The notes: generated from the sequence alone by a model not told the origin. 64,000 nt of DNA from an uncultured Nitrosospira sp. (GCA_900696515.1 CAADGK010000098.1:24270-88269), one strand, 5' to 3'; counted from the stretch's first letter, positions 45,303 to 53,857 are shown. Numbers and translations: made by a program.

Positions 45303-45965
45303 TTACTGCACAGACATGTTGCTTGGTGAAGTCGGAGGTGCCGTCTCATGCGGGTTCTTGCCATGGGGGGTGCTCCCGTGAGGATAGGCACCGTGCGGAC
45401 TCGCACCGTGGGGATTGCTGCCATAGGGCATGGCCCCACCGTGGTGCATCCCTGAGCCTTTGTGTTGGTCCATTACTTTCTCATGCTCGGACTTTTCCTT
45501 GGCGCGCTGTTCCGGAGTCAAGACCGCCATCACATCGCGGCGAGCCTTAATGGCCGCCATGCGTAACCCGATTTGAAGGTCTTCGCTCTGTCTCAGTTTT
45601 GCCTCGATCGCGCCGAGATCGGACTTCTCCTCATCGGTCAGCGCTTTGACCTCACGTTCTGCAATTTGAATATCCGCTTCCGTCTTAATCCGGACACGGT
45701 CAAGGTTCAATTGCAGCTCTTTGAGCTTTGTCACCTGATCCGCACTGAGCCCGAGGTCCTTTTCATGCTTCAAGAGATGTCGGATCAAATGACCGGTCCC
45801 GGTATGCATCATCCCTTTTCCGTACCCATGACTGCCACTGCCGCCATGTCCGCCTCCCGCATGGCCATAACTTGGATCATTCGCCCAGAGACTGGGTACG
45901 CCCAACACCAACAGCAGACAGGCCGACAGGACCGCAACGGTTGTCGTCTTCGTGACTGACTTCAT
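45303..45965 (-). CDS. Spy/CpxP-like periplasmic protein with PHG repeats
   Basis: 220 residues from the ATG at 45965, selected by AAGGAGGA at 45971-45978; the frame is open to 46010. A clear signal peptide (TTTVAVLSACLLLVLGVPSLWAND) is followed by a Gly/His-rich stretch. The helical core is of the LTXXQ/heavy-metal-resistance type (GLSADQVTKLKELQLNLDRVR, DVMAVLTPEQRAKEK). Spy and CpxP chaperone or sense envelope stress and metals. The C-terminal tail has the pentapeptide PHGxx repeated (NPHGASPHGAYPHGSTPHGK) and many Met and His, which could bind Cu, Ni or Zn. It is next to dnaJ, in keeping with stress. Confidence 0.8.
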   Translation of the reverse strand: MKSVTKTTTVAVLSACLLLVLGVPSLWANDPSYGHAGGGHGGSGSHGYGKGMMHTGTGHLIRHLLKHEKDLGLSADQVTKLKELQLNLDRVRIKTEADIQIAEREVKALTDEEKSDLGAIEAKLRQSEDLQIGLRMAAIKARRDVMAVLTPEQRAKEKSEHEKVMDQHKGSGMHHGGAMPYGSNPHGASPHGAYPHGSTPHGKNPHETAPPTSPSNMSVQ

Positions 45966-46076
45966 GCATTTCCTCCTTGGTTTGGAAGCCCCTCGCCCGA
46001 AGCTTGCCACAGCACGCGCTCCAACGCAAGCGAGCCGCTTGACTCCACAGCGATGTTGAAGCGGTTGGCTCTTGAC

Positions 46077-47120
46077 TCAATACCGTTGTGCCTGATGAAG
46101 GAGTTCCGCGCGAGGGTCGGGGTGCCGTTGTTTGCTCAATCGTTCGTACAGGATCCGCTCTTCTTCCGTGGCCATCGTCGGCATCACAATCTGTAACGTC
46201 AGGAAAAGGTCTCCCGTCCCGCCGGTGGCCGAAGGAAGTCCCTTCCCCTTGAGTCGAAGTTTCGCATCGGCCTTGCTCCCAGAAGGCACCTTGACCTTCA
46301 CCGGTTCGGTCAAGGTGGGTGCCGTCACATCCGCGCCAAGAATCGCTTCCCACGGATAGATGGGGAGGGTGACATGGAGATCCGACCCCTGCCGGCGGAA
46401 AATCGGATCAGCAGAGATACTCACGAGCAGGTATAAATCACCGCGTTTTCCACCATCGCTCCCGAGTTGCCCCTTTCCCGCCACTCGAACTCGAGTGCCG
46501 TCCTGGACACCGGCAGGAATTCTCACTTCAATGGTCTTGTGATCGGTTGTTCTTCCGGTTCCCTGGCAGGCTCCACAGGCCCGCCCTCGGACCGTGCCAT
46601 GCCCCTGGCAGGTCGAACAGGTTTGTGGTTCCCGCAGGTTCACCCGCTTAATGACACCGGTCAGGACTTCACGTAAAGTCAACTGCACCTCTGTCTCTAA
46701 ATCCTGCCCGGATCGCCCGCTCTCACCACGCCCTCCGGTTCCCTGTTTGCGATTTCCAAAGAGACTCTCAAAGAAATCTGAGAAGTGCTCCCCTGAACCG
46801 CCACGCCTATTGGGATCCTGATCAAAATCCCATGGACTGCTCGCACCTCTGGTCCAAGCTTGCTGACGAGCCTTTTCGAATGCTTGAGCTTGATCCCACT
46901 CACTCCCATACTGATCATACTTCTTTCGTTTTTCTGGATCGGTGAGGACCTCCTGCGCTTCATTCAACTCTTTGAATTTCTTTTCCATCTCGGCCTTCTT
47001 CGCCCCAGAATGAAGGTCGGGATGATATTGACGGGCGAGCCGACGAAAGGCTTTCTTGATCTCCTCAGCCGAAGCCGTTCGCGAAACACCGAGCGTCTGA
47101 TAGTAATCTTGCGAAGCCAT
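46077..47120 (-). CDS. DnaJ/CbpA-family cochaperone with a two-motif zinc centre
   Basis: 347 residues. The J domain (YYQTLGVSRTASAEEIKKAF) has H33-P34-D35 in QYHPDLH, which activates DnaK. A Gly/Arg-rich linker runs to about 140. Only two CxxCxGxG motifs are present (C168, C171, C182, C185), against four in classical DnaJ and none in CbpA. The two C-terminal beta domains follow (RIPAGVQDGTRVRVAGKGQ and ADPIFRRQGSDLHV). It could form one zinc site. No dnaK or grpE is adjacent and no CIRCE element was seen. Confidence 0.9.
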   Translation of the reverse strand: MASQDYYQTLGVSRTASAEEIKKAFRRLARQYHPDLHSGAKKAEMEKKFKELNEAQEVLTDPEKRKKYDQYGSEWDQAQAFEKARQQAWTRGASSPWDFDQDPNRRGGSGEHFSDFFESLFGNRKQGTGGRGESGRSGQDLETEVQLTLREVLTGVIKRVNLREPQTCSTCQGHGTVRGRACGACQGTGRTTDHKTIEVRIPAGVQDGTRVRVAGKGQLGSDGGKRGDLYLLVSISADPIFRRQGSDLHVTLPIYPWEAILGADVTAPTLTEPVKVKVPSGSKADAKLRLKGKGLPSATGGTGDLFLTLQIVMPTMATEEERILYERLSKQRHPDPRAELLHQAQRY

Positions 47121-47211
47121 CCCGATACAATGTCCGTTCCCGGAGAGCCCGTTGGATGCCGATTGCAGTCAGCTTACGGAGTACACACAGGGTTTGCAAG
47201 GGCCGAATGGG

Positions 47212-48150
47212 TCAGCGAGCCGGGGACGCCTTGGCTCGCGCCATCAGCTTACAATAGGAGCAGATGTCGCCGGTGGTGGGTTGCCCGCAAGTGGGGCAGG
47301 GGTGGAGCGAGGCTTGGTCTTTCTCCGTCATGGTTGCTTCTGTCGGTGCTTTTTTGCGTTGCCGCTCCAGGAATCCCCAATAGAAGTATTGTTTCGTCCC
47401 GGGGGATTCCGTCTCCAGCCGGTTGAGCACCTCTTTATACAGGAGGGTGCGCGCACCCTGCGCCATCGGACATTCATCCACGATGTAATCGATCCCGTTC
47501 AGTACGCAGTAGGCGGCAAGTTCCCGCTCAGTCAACCTATAGAGCGGCTTTACTTTTTTCGCAAAACCATCGATCGACGCAGGAAGACTAGGACTCTGTT
47601 TTTCCAGATAATCTTCTTGCCAATGAAGCACATTGCCGAGCAGCCGGGCCGCTTCATCATCGAGATTGTGGCCGGTCGCCATCACGTCATAATCTTGCTC
47701 AATCGCGACGCGGTTGAACTGGTATCGTTTGATCGTGCCGCAGGTACTACAAGTCGGACGATGCACGAGCTGCGCCAACTCCTTAATTCCGGCGCCTTCT
47801 GTTTGCTCCACAGTGTGGAGATGCAGCTTGGCGCCATAGGGCGCGGCCACCGTTTCGGCATAGTGCTGAACCTTGTCACGCGAGCGATTTGAATAGCCCG
47901 GGATGCCGAGATTTACATAGAGCGCGTCGGCCTTATAGCCAAGCTTCAGGAGAAGATCCCACAGCGCCAGGCTATCCTTTCCTCCAGACACAGCCACGAG
48001 AATGCGGTCACTCTTCCCAAACATCTCCTGTGACCTGATCGCCCGCCCGACTTGGTCGTGTGCGAAGGAGTTAAAGCAGTTCTTACAGAAGGCCGCATTG
48101 TGACGCGGTAATTTCAGTACGGCTTTGGTCTTACATTTCGTGCAATTCAT
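47212..48150 (-). CDS. TtuA-like tRNA thiolation PP-loop protein
   Basis: 312 residues from the ATG at 48150; the frame is open to 48285 with no support. The N-terminal zinc finger has C3-x2-C6 and C22-x2-C25. The ATP pyrophosphatase loop is SGGKDS at 55-60. Internal cysteines C134-x2-C137 (RPTCSTCG) and C227 match the [4Fe-4S] ligands of the TtuA/Ncs6 group. A second zinc ribbon closes the protein (CPTCG...CSYC). This group 2-thiolates uridine 54 or cytidine 32 in tRNA. The C-terminal zinc ribbon favours TtuA over TtcA. No sulfur carrier gene lies nearby. Confidence 0.85.
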   Translation of the reverse strand: MNCTKCKTKAVLKLPRHNAAFCKNCFNSFAHDQVGRAIRSQEMFGKSDRILVAVSGGKDSLALWDLLLKLGYKADALYVNLGIPGYSNRSRDKVQHYAETVAAPYGAKLHLHTVEQTEGAGIKELAQLVHRPTCSTCGTIKRYQFNRVAIEQDYDVMATGHNLDDEAARLLGNVLHWQEDYLEKQSPSLPASIDGFAKKVKPLYRLTERELAAYCVLNGIDYIVDECPMAQGARTLLYKEVLNRLETESPGTKQYFYWGFLERQRKKAPTEATMTEKDQASLHPCPTCGQPTTGDICSYCKLMARAKASPAR

Positions 48151-48335
48151 TGCCGTGATCATACGGACGAAGCCGGCTGATTGCAAACTGAGACGGGGAC
48201 AGCTTGAGCAAGAAATCATCCGTTGATCATAAGCGTGTTGTGAACCTGCAACTGATCCGTGGAGCCTTCCGCCGATTGAATGCAACCATCCTGCTCGAAT
48301 TCATGCGAGCAAGATGTATCGGGTCAAGCAGTTGA

Positions 48336-48380
48336 TTGCTACATACTCGCTGCCATGTTAATCTAGCCACTGTCTAGCCA
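48336..48380 (+). promoter_or_regulatory. Toxin-antitoxin promoter with tandem octamer operator
   Basis: TCTAGCCA occurs twice, at 48362-48369 and 48373-48380, exactly 11 bases apart, one helical turn. It overlaps a plausible -10 (TAATCT, 48359-48364) with TTGCTA 17 bases upstream (48336-48341). It lies 39 bases before the antitoxin start. Autoregulation by the antitoxin is usual for such pairs, so these repeats may be the operator. Confidence 0.4.
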
Positions 48381-48418
48381 GATTCAATCATGTCAGGATG
48401 TGAGAGAGGGATGTCACA

Positions 48419-48670
48419 ATGGCCGTTACCACAGTGGGGCTAGCCGAAGCGAAGAACAAACTCTCCGAATTGATCGGCCGGGTCGCTCAGGGAGAAGAAA
48501 TCACGATCACTCGCCATGATGAAGCCGTTGCCAAACTGGTGCCCGCGAAACGAGCCAGTCGTGAAGAGGCCGTACAAGCAATCCAAGGGATTCGGACCTT
48601 GCGCGCCAAGCATCCTGTCAAATTGACGACCGAAGATATTCTCAAGTTGAAGAACGTGGGACGACGATGA
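48419..48670 (+). CDS. Phd/YefM-family antitoxin
   Basis: 83 residues. The Phd/YefM core is VGLAEAKNKLSELIGRVAQGEEITITRHDEAVAKLVP, the dimerising DNA-binding part. The C-terminal RAKHPVKLTTEDILKLKNVGRR would be the toxin-binding tail. The toxin gene begins inside its stop codon (ATGA), the standard coupling. The antitoxin should bind its own promoter; tandem octamers upstream are candidate sites. Confidence 0.9.
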   Translation: MAVTTVGLAEAKNKLSELIGRVAQGEEITITRHDEAVAKLVPAKRASREEAVQAIQGIRTLRAKHPVKLTTEDILKLKNVGRR

Positions 48671-49095
48671 ACTTTGTGCTTGATTGTTCCGTCACGATGA
48701 CGTGGCTCTTTGAGCATGAAGCCACTAAGGATACCGATGCATTGCTTGGAAAGCTGTCTGGGCCAGGGAAAGCCATCGTGGCCCAACATTGGGTTCTTGA
48801 AGTTGGCAATGTGCTGCTCGGCGCAGAGCGTTCGAAGAAGAAGACGCCGGCTGACACCACGCTGTTTCTCAATTTGCTGAGCAAGCTCGCTATCGAATCA
48901 GATGTTCATTTGGAACAGTATGCCACGACGACCACGCTTGCGTTAGGGCGAAAGCACCAACTGAGCAGTTACGATGCAGCCTATCTTGAATTGGCCATGC
49001 GCCTTGGTCTTCCACTTGCCACGCTTGATAAGAACTTACGCAAGGCGGCGCAAGCCGAAGGCATTTCCGTTCTCCCGGCTAAAATTCCCAAATAA
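48667..49095 (+). CDS. vapC: VapC-type PIN-domain toxin
   Basis: 142-residue PIN nuclease. The four acidic metal ligands are visible: D6 (FVLDCSVT), E45 (HWVLEVGN), D103 (LSSYDAAYLELA) and D121 (LATLDKNL). Length is normal for VapC. Toxins of this family cleave tRNA or rRNA at specific sites and stop growth when the antitoxin is lost. It is paired with a Phd/YefM antitoxin rather than a VapB with AbrB fold, a mix found in many bacteria. Confidence 0.92.
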   Translation: MNFVLDCSVTMTWLFEHEATKDTDALLGKLSGPGKAIVAQHWVLEVGNVLLGAERSKKKTPADTTLFLNLLSKLAIESDVHLEQYATTTTLALGRKHQLSSYDAAYLELAMRLGLPLATLDKNLRKAAQAEGISVLPAKIPK

Positions 49096-49473
49096 GGCTG
49101 GACTGCTGAAGAGGTGGTGGGCCGCGTGATCACTCTGCCCATACGGGTGAGCCTGCCAGAATAGCCGCTTGCTATCCTCCGGCTCAACACATTGGGGAGT
49201 GCATTGCTTATTCGTTTCACACTTCAACCATAACACAAACTTTACTCGCAAGTGGCTAATCCGACGGCAGAGATACATGACACACACATTTCGGTGAGGA
49301 ACTTCATGAACATTGGCAATCAGATCACGCGCTGCTCCTGGGGACTAATGTGTTATAGTCCGATCAACATCTAAATAACCGGCATCCTAGACGCGCGGAG
49401 TAGGAAAGTCGATAACGTGCCGCACTATGATCAGAATAATCCATAAGTTTACATAATATACGTTATCAGAACT
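49096..49473 (+). other. Gap after the toxin gene with an inverted repeat
   Basis: 378 bases with no gene that I can support. GATAACG (49411-49417) and CGTTATC (49461-49467) form a 7-base inverted repeat 43 bases apart, ending 6 bases before the next start codon. The region near 49420-49470 is clearly AT-rich compared with its surroundings. It may hold the promoter and operator of the next gene. No tRNA or terminator was recognised. Confidence 0.4.
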
Positions 49474-50142
49474 ATGCGATTTGATCTATTCGACCGAGTC
49501 CACAAGGAACTTTCGATTACCGGACATGCCTTTTATGAAGGCATCTTGTCGATTTCTGAAGCCGTCAACCGCAAAGTTGAGCTTATCCGTCTGCATTGGC
49601 AGGCGTCCTCATTGCTTCAGCGCATCGACGACCTGACGGCCCGAGTTGGCCAATTCATCGCCGCGAAGGTATCCGATCGACTCCACTCCAGACTTCAGTC
49701 GGATTCAATTGTGTACGCGGTCGATGAGGCCTTGACCGATGCCAGAGCCCGCGTGCATGAACTCAAGCGCTCCCTCCTGCAAGTCGATGCACAAATCCGC
49801 GAACTCAAACTTGAAGCGATTCATCAAGATTTGCTCTTGCTGCACCACGACTTGACCGTCCGATCGGCTCGGATCGAGCGGCTCACCGTGGTGCGTGAAG
49901 CAGAGGCAGCCGGACAACTCCTGAGTGCCCTTCCCCAACCGCTCGTGTCCTATGTCGCTACTGTTCTGCGAGGTCCCTTCCTCTTGGCACCGACCAGCGA
50001 CCTCGTCCTCCGTCCGGGTGACATCGTGATTGCGATCGGCCCGCAAGGTGAGTTGGGTCAACTCACGCACTGGTTGACCGGTCAGCGGCTCCTCACCCCA
50101 ACGCTGACGCGTTCGCCGCAGACAGTAGGCACACCGACATAA
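49474..50142 (+). CDS. Soluble helical protein with a TrkA_C (RCK_C)-like domain
   Basis: 222 residues with no membrane segment. Residues 1-145 are helical and charged with coiled-coil pattern (VHELKRSLLQVDAQIRELKLE). Residues about 155-210 resemble TrkA_C: LVLRPGDIVIAIGPQGELGQL, where the ligand-binding beta-alpha fold of K+ channel regulators is found. RCK_C domains sense small ligands such as c-di-AMP in some families. There is no ion channel or transporter next to it. The start has no visible ribosome-binding site and lies just after an AT-rich promoter-like stretch, so leaderless translation is possible. The function is unknown. Confidence 0.65.
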   Translation: MRFDLFDRVHKELSITGHAFYEGILSISEAVNRKVELIRLHWQASSLLQRIDDLTARVGQFIAAKVSDRLHSRLQSDSIVYAVDEALTDARARVHELKRSLLQVDAQIRELKLEAIHQDLLLLHHDLTVRSARIERLTVVREAEAAGQLLSALPQPLVSYVATVLRGPFLLAPTSDLVLRPGDIVIAIGPQGELGQLTHWLTGQRLLTPTLTRSPQTVGTPT

Positions 50143-50163
50143 GATTAGTTACAATCTTCCTCC

Positions 50164-51558
50164 ATGGGATTGATGTCGTTCCGTACAGTGCCTCTTCTTT
50201 CTGGTACCTCCTTGCACCTCCTCTTCCTTCTTGCGTCACTCACTTTCACGCCGACAGTCGACGCCGTCTCCGCCGACTCCCCGGGCCTTCGCATGCTTGA
50301 AGAAATTCAAACCGTCATTACTGAACTCGCCGAACAGACCAAACCGTCCGTCGTCAATCTCTTTCCCATCACCACCGCGGGGCGACTCCGCGACACGTCA
50401 GGAGACCGGACACCGAATGCATCGGGCTCCGGTTCCGGCCTCATCGTGGACAGCGACGGGCATATCGTGACCAACAATCATGTCATCGGCGATGCCATGG
50501 AGATTGAAGTTCGTTTCTCAGACAAGACCAAGCTCATTGCCCAGGTGGTCGGTAAGGACCCGGATACGGATTTGGCACTGCTCAAAGTGACGGCCGATCG
50601 ACCGCTTCCCAGCGCGCAGTTCGGCGACTCTTCCACGGTCAAAGTCGGCCAATGGGTACTGGCGGTCGGAAACCCCTTTGGCTTGGACCGTACCGTGACG
50701 CTCGGCGTCGTCAGCGGCATCGGCCGTGAAAATATGAATCTCTCCCGGTACGAAAACTTTATTCAGACCGATGCGTCGATCAATCCCGGAAACTCCGGTG
50801 GACCGTTGTTCAACCTTCGCGGTGAAGTCATTGGAATCAATACGGCGATCATCAATTTCGCTCAGGGCATCGGGTTTGCCATTCCCTCGAACATGGCCAA
50901 ACACGTCATTGAACAACTGCTGGCCAAAGGGAAAGTCATCCGCGGATGGCTTGGGGTCGGCATTCAACCTCTGACGACCGAGCTCGCCAAGAAATTCGGC
51001 GTGTCCGAGGGCGAAGGGGTCTTGGTGAATGAAGTGTTCGAGAATGATCCGGCCGCCGTGGCCGGAATACGACCGGGTGATGTCATCGTCCGGATCGATG
51101 GCGCGATCGTTGACTCACCGAACAAGCTTTCTCGACTGATCGGAACACTGACTCCCGGAGCACAGGCCAAGATTGAGGTAATCCGAGATCTCAAACACGT
51201 GACGCTCACCATTCTCCTCACGGAACGCCGCGACGCGGCGGCCGTCCCCACGGCTCCTCACGCGCGAGCCGAGGTGAAACTTGGAGTTGAGGTTCAGGAG
51301 TTAACGCCGAGCCTTGCTGAAAAATTCAAGCTTCGCGAAACCAAAGGCGTCGTGATTATGCGGGTCGAGTCAAACAGCTTGGCTCATGCCGAAGGACTGC
51401 GCGAGGGCGACTTGATCAAGGAAGTCAACCGCACGGAAACCTCCTCTCTTGCCGACTATAGTGCAGCCATCTCCCGATCACGACGCGGCGACACAATCTT
51501 GTTCCGCGTGCTGCGTGAAACACGCGCATTCTATGTCGTTTTGAAAACCTCAGACTAG
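50164..51558 (+). CDS. Periplasmic serine protease, DegP/HtrA family
   Basis: 464 residues with a signal peptide (LLSGTSLHLLFLLASLTFT). The trypsin-like domain has H106 (NNHVIG), D136 (DTDLALL) and S211 (INPGNSGGP). Two PDZ domains follow, at about 250-335 (IRGWLGVGIQPL...RPGDVIVRIDG) and 370-460 (LGVEVQELT...LREGDLIKEVN). It degrades or refolds damaged envelope proteins. The length and two PDZ domains match DegP/DegQ. Converges on the EF-G-like gene across a palindromic spacer. Confidence 0.93.
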   Translation: MGLMSFRTVPLLSGTSLHLLFLLASLTFTPTVDAVSADSPGLRMLEEIQTVITELAEQTKPSVVNLFPITTAGRLRDTSGDRTPNASGSGSGLIVDSDGHIVTNNHVIGDAMEIEVRFSDKTKLIAQVVGKDPDTDLALLKVTADRPLPSAQFGDSSTVKVGQWVLAVGNPFGLDRTVTLGVVSGIGRENMNLSRYENFIQTDASINPGNSGGPLFNLRGEVIGINTAIINFAQGIGFAIPSNMAKHVIEQLLAKGKVIRGWLGVGIQPLTTELAKKFGVSEGEGVLVNEVFENDPAAVAGIRPGDVIVRIDGAIVDSPNKLSRLIGTLTPGAQAKIEVIRDLKHVTLTILLTERRDAAAVPTAPHARAEVKLGVEVQELTPSLAEKFKLRETKGVVIMRVESNSLAHAEGLREGDLIKEVNRTETSSLADYSAAISRSRRGDTILFRVLRETRAFYVVLKTSD

Positions 51559-51628
51559 TCCACTTTGTTCAGACAGCCTTCCCGGACAACGTACTCCACG
51601 AATCGTCATATATTTCTTCGATCATGAG

Positions 51629-51687
51629 TTTCAGGCTTCACGTTCAACGTTTCACGTTGTGCAGAGGCCACAACCTCAAACCTGAAA
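51629..51687. repeat. Palindromic three-stem intergenic element
   Basis: TTTCAGG (51629-51635) pairs with CCTGAAA (51681-51687). Inside are two smaller hairpins: CAACGT-TTC-ACGTTG (51645-51659) and GAGG-CCACAA-CCTC (51664-51677). The whole would fold as a three-way junction on either strand. It lies between convergent htrA and the EF-G-like gene. The TTCACG/TTCAACG/TTTCACG tract in it looks like a decayed short repeat. Confidence 0.45.
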
Positions 51688-51745
51688 TATGACACGTGGA
51701 ACCCTTGGTCGAGACGCTTCACATTTCACCCATTACGACCACGGG

Positions 51746-53857
51746 CTAGTGTGCTGCATGTGACGCAACTGCCTGTCCTTCGGTTTTCCGCTTCTCCAGA
51801 ATCTTTCCCACGAGATCCCGTGGCACTTCGTCGTACTGGGCAAACTCCATGGCATAACTTCCTCGACCGGCGGTCATGGCATTCAATGTCGTGGCGTACC
51901 GGAGTAATTCGGCCAGCGGCACCAGTGCCTTGATCTGTTCGATATGATTCTGGGCGTTCACGGAAAGGATTCGTCCCCGACGGGCGTTCAAATCCCCCAT
52001 GACGGCCCCCACCGTCTCGGTCGGCGTGTCGATCTCGACCGTCATGACCGGTTCCAACAACACAGGATGGGCGCTCTCCATCGCTTTTCTGAATGCCATC
52101 GATCCTGCGATCTTGAACGACATTTCCGAAGAGTCGACCACATGATAGGATCCGTCGTAGACGGCAACCTGCACATCGACGACCGGACACCCGCTCAGTG
52201 GACCTTCATGCATAGCCTCATGCACGCCCTTTTCGACCGCCGGAATGAAATTCCGAGGGATGGCCCCTCCGACGACTCGATTCTCGAAAATAAATCCCCG
52301 TCCCCGCGGTAACGGCGCCACCTCAAGCCAACAATCGCCGTACTGTCCATGTCCCCCCGTCTGCTTTTTATACTTCCCCTGCGCCTGGGAGTTGATCTTG
52401 ATGGTTTCTCGATACGGAATTTTCGGCGTATGGAGAATGACATCAACTCCAAATTTTCGATGGAGTTTTTCCAGCGCGAGATCAATATGGAATTGCCCCA
52501 TCCCGCTGAGCACCATTTCTTTCGTTTCGTCGTTTCGGGAAAATTCCAGCGTCGGATCTTCTTCGATCAGCTTGTGCAGTCCGAGACCAACCTTATCGAT
52601 ATCCGCCCTCGACTTGGCCTCGATCGCATAAGACAGAATGGGCTTCGGCAGGCCAAGCCCCGGGTAGCAGAGCGGACTCCCCTCATGCGTCAGCGTATCA
52701 CCCGTGTGAGTGTCTTTGAGTTTGGCTATTGCCACAATATCTCCAGCCTCAGCCGAATCGACCGGCACATGCCGTTTCCCCAGAACTCGGTAGAAATGGC
52801 CAAGTTTCTCCCGCACATGATGTGAAGCATTGAGCACGGTCGAATCGGCATGGACGCGACCTGAGACCACGCGGCAATAGGATAACCGGCCGACAAAGGG
52901 GTCGATGATCGTCTTAAAGACATAGGCGGAAAAGGGTTCTTCGCCCGTTCCCTTCCGCTTATGAGTGTCCTGCGTCTCCGGCTGAATCCCGTACCAGGGA
53001 TGCGCCTCACCGCGCTCAGCCGGTGAGGGAAAAAGACCGACCACGGCATCAAGGAGCGACCAAACTCCCACGTTCTGCGTGGCCGATCCAGCATAGACGG
53101 GAAGCAAGTGCCTAGTCGCGATACACCGACGCAATCCCTCAAGCAGGGCGTCGTCACGCAGATTGCCCTCCGCAAGATAGGTCTCCAAGAGCGTCTCTCC
53201 GCTCTCGGCTACCGCCTCCACGAGCCGGATTCGCGCCCGGCTCACCTCATCCTCCACATGCGTGGGAACCGGAAGGGGTTCGGCTTTCGCGGAGCCCGGT
53301 CCGGATCGCACGAATCGTTTGAGCCGCACATCAACCACGCCTTCCAAGATCCCCCCCGCCTTGACAGGCATCGTCAGGAAAACCGGCAAACAGTCCAGTT
53401 GCGTGCGACACATTTCAACGGCGTTCTCTAACGATGCGCCATCCTTATCGAGGCCGTTGATGAACAACAGGCAGGGAAGTTCCCGATCGTTGATCCTTGC
53501 CCACAGGCGAGCCAGTTCGGTGCGCACGCCGATCTGCTCGGTCATCACGAGCACCACCGCATCGACGGCACGGAGCGCGGCCATCGGCTCCCCGAGCAAC
53601 GCCAGGGCGCCAGGGGTATCGAGGAGGGTGAGCTGCGTGTGATTCCATGGAAACTGGAGCAAACTGGTGCTGGTCGAGGTACGATGGCGGAGAGCCTCGG
53701 GTTCAAAATCGGAAACGGTCGTGCCCTGCATCACGGAGCCAAGCACCGGGATCGCCCCTGCCATGTACGACAAGGCCTCGCAGAGAGAAGTCTTTCCCGC
53801 ACCGGCACTGGATACGATGGCTACATTCCTGACGGATGCTACACAGGTAGTTTCCAT
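51746..53857 (-). CDS. Elongation factor G-like GTPase with diverged G motifs
   Basis: 703 residues, EF-G length and domain order. Good AAGGAGGG ribosome-binding site. P-loop SSAGAGKTS has G21-K22-T23. The G3 motif is D80-T81-P82-G83-A84, so the catalytic His that follows DTPG in translocating EF-G is Ala. The G4 motif is N134-G-L-D137 in place of NKxD. Domains II to V follow (TIDPFVGRLSYCRVVSG, GMGQFHIDLALEKLHRKF, and PVLLEPVMTVEIDTP). It belongs to the EF-G-like group that is not the main translocase. GTP hydrolysis and nucleotide specificity may be altered. The canonical fusA is expected elsewhere. Confidence 0.85.
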   Translation of the reverse strand: METTCVASVRNVAIVSSAGAGKTSLCEALSYMAGAIPVLGSVMQGTTVSDFEPEALRHRTSTSTSLLQFPWNHTQLTLLDTPGALALLGEPMAALRAVDAVVLVMTEQIGVRTELARLWARINDRELPCLLFINGLDKDGASLENAVEMCRTQLDCLPVFLTMPVKAGGILEGVVDVRLKRFVRSGPGSAKAEPLPVPTHVEDEVSRARIRLVEAVAESGETLLETYLAEGNLRDDALLEGLRRCIATRHLLPVYAGSATQNVGVWSLLDAVVGLFPSPAERGEAHPWYGIQPETQDTHKRKGTGEEPFSAYVFKTIIDPFVGRLSYCRVVSGRVHADSTVLNASHHVREKLGHFYRVLGKRHVPVDSAEAGDIVAIAKLKDTHTGDTLTHEGSPLCYPGLGLPKPILSYAIEAKSRADIDKVGLGLHKLIEEDPTLEFSRNDETKEMVLSGMGQFHIDLALEKLHRKFGVDVILHTPKIPYRETIKINSQAQGKYKKQTGGHGQYGDCWLEVAPLPRGRGFIFENRVVGGAIPRNFIPAVEKGVHEAMHEGPLSGCPVVDVQVAVYDGSYHVVDSSEMSFKIAGSMAFRKAMESAHPVLLEPVMTVEIDTPTETVGAVMGDLNARRGRILSVNAQNHIEQIKALVPLAELLRYATTLNAMTAGRGSYAMEFAQYDEVPRDLVGKILEKRKTEGQAVASHAAH

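Noticed and set aside
45966..47211. CIRCE or heat-shock operator near dnaJ
   Set aside because: No TTAGCACTC-N9-GAGTGCTAA-like inverted repeat found.
48670..49095. HigB/RelE-type toxin as alternative for the second gene of the toxin-antitoxin pair
   Set aside because: The four acidic PIN residues D6, E45, D103 and D121 clearly mark VapC.
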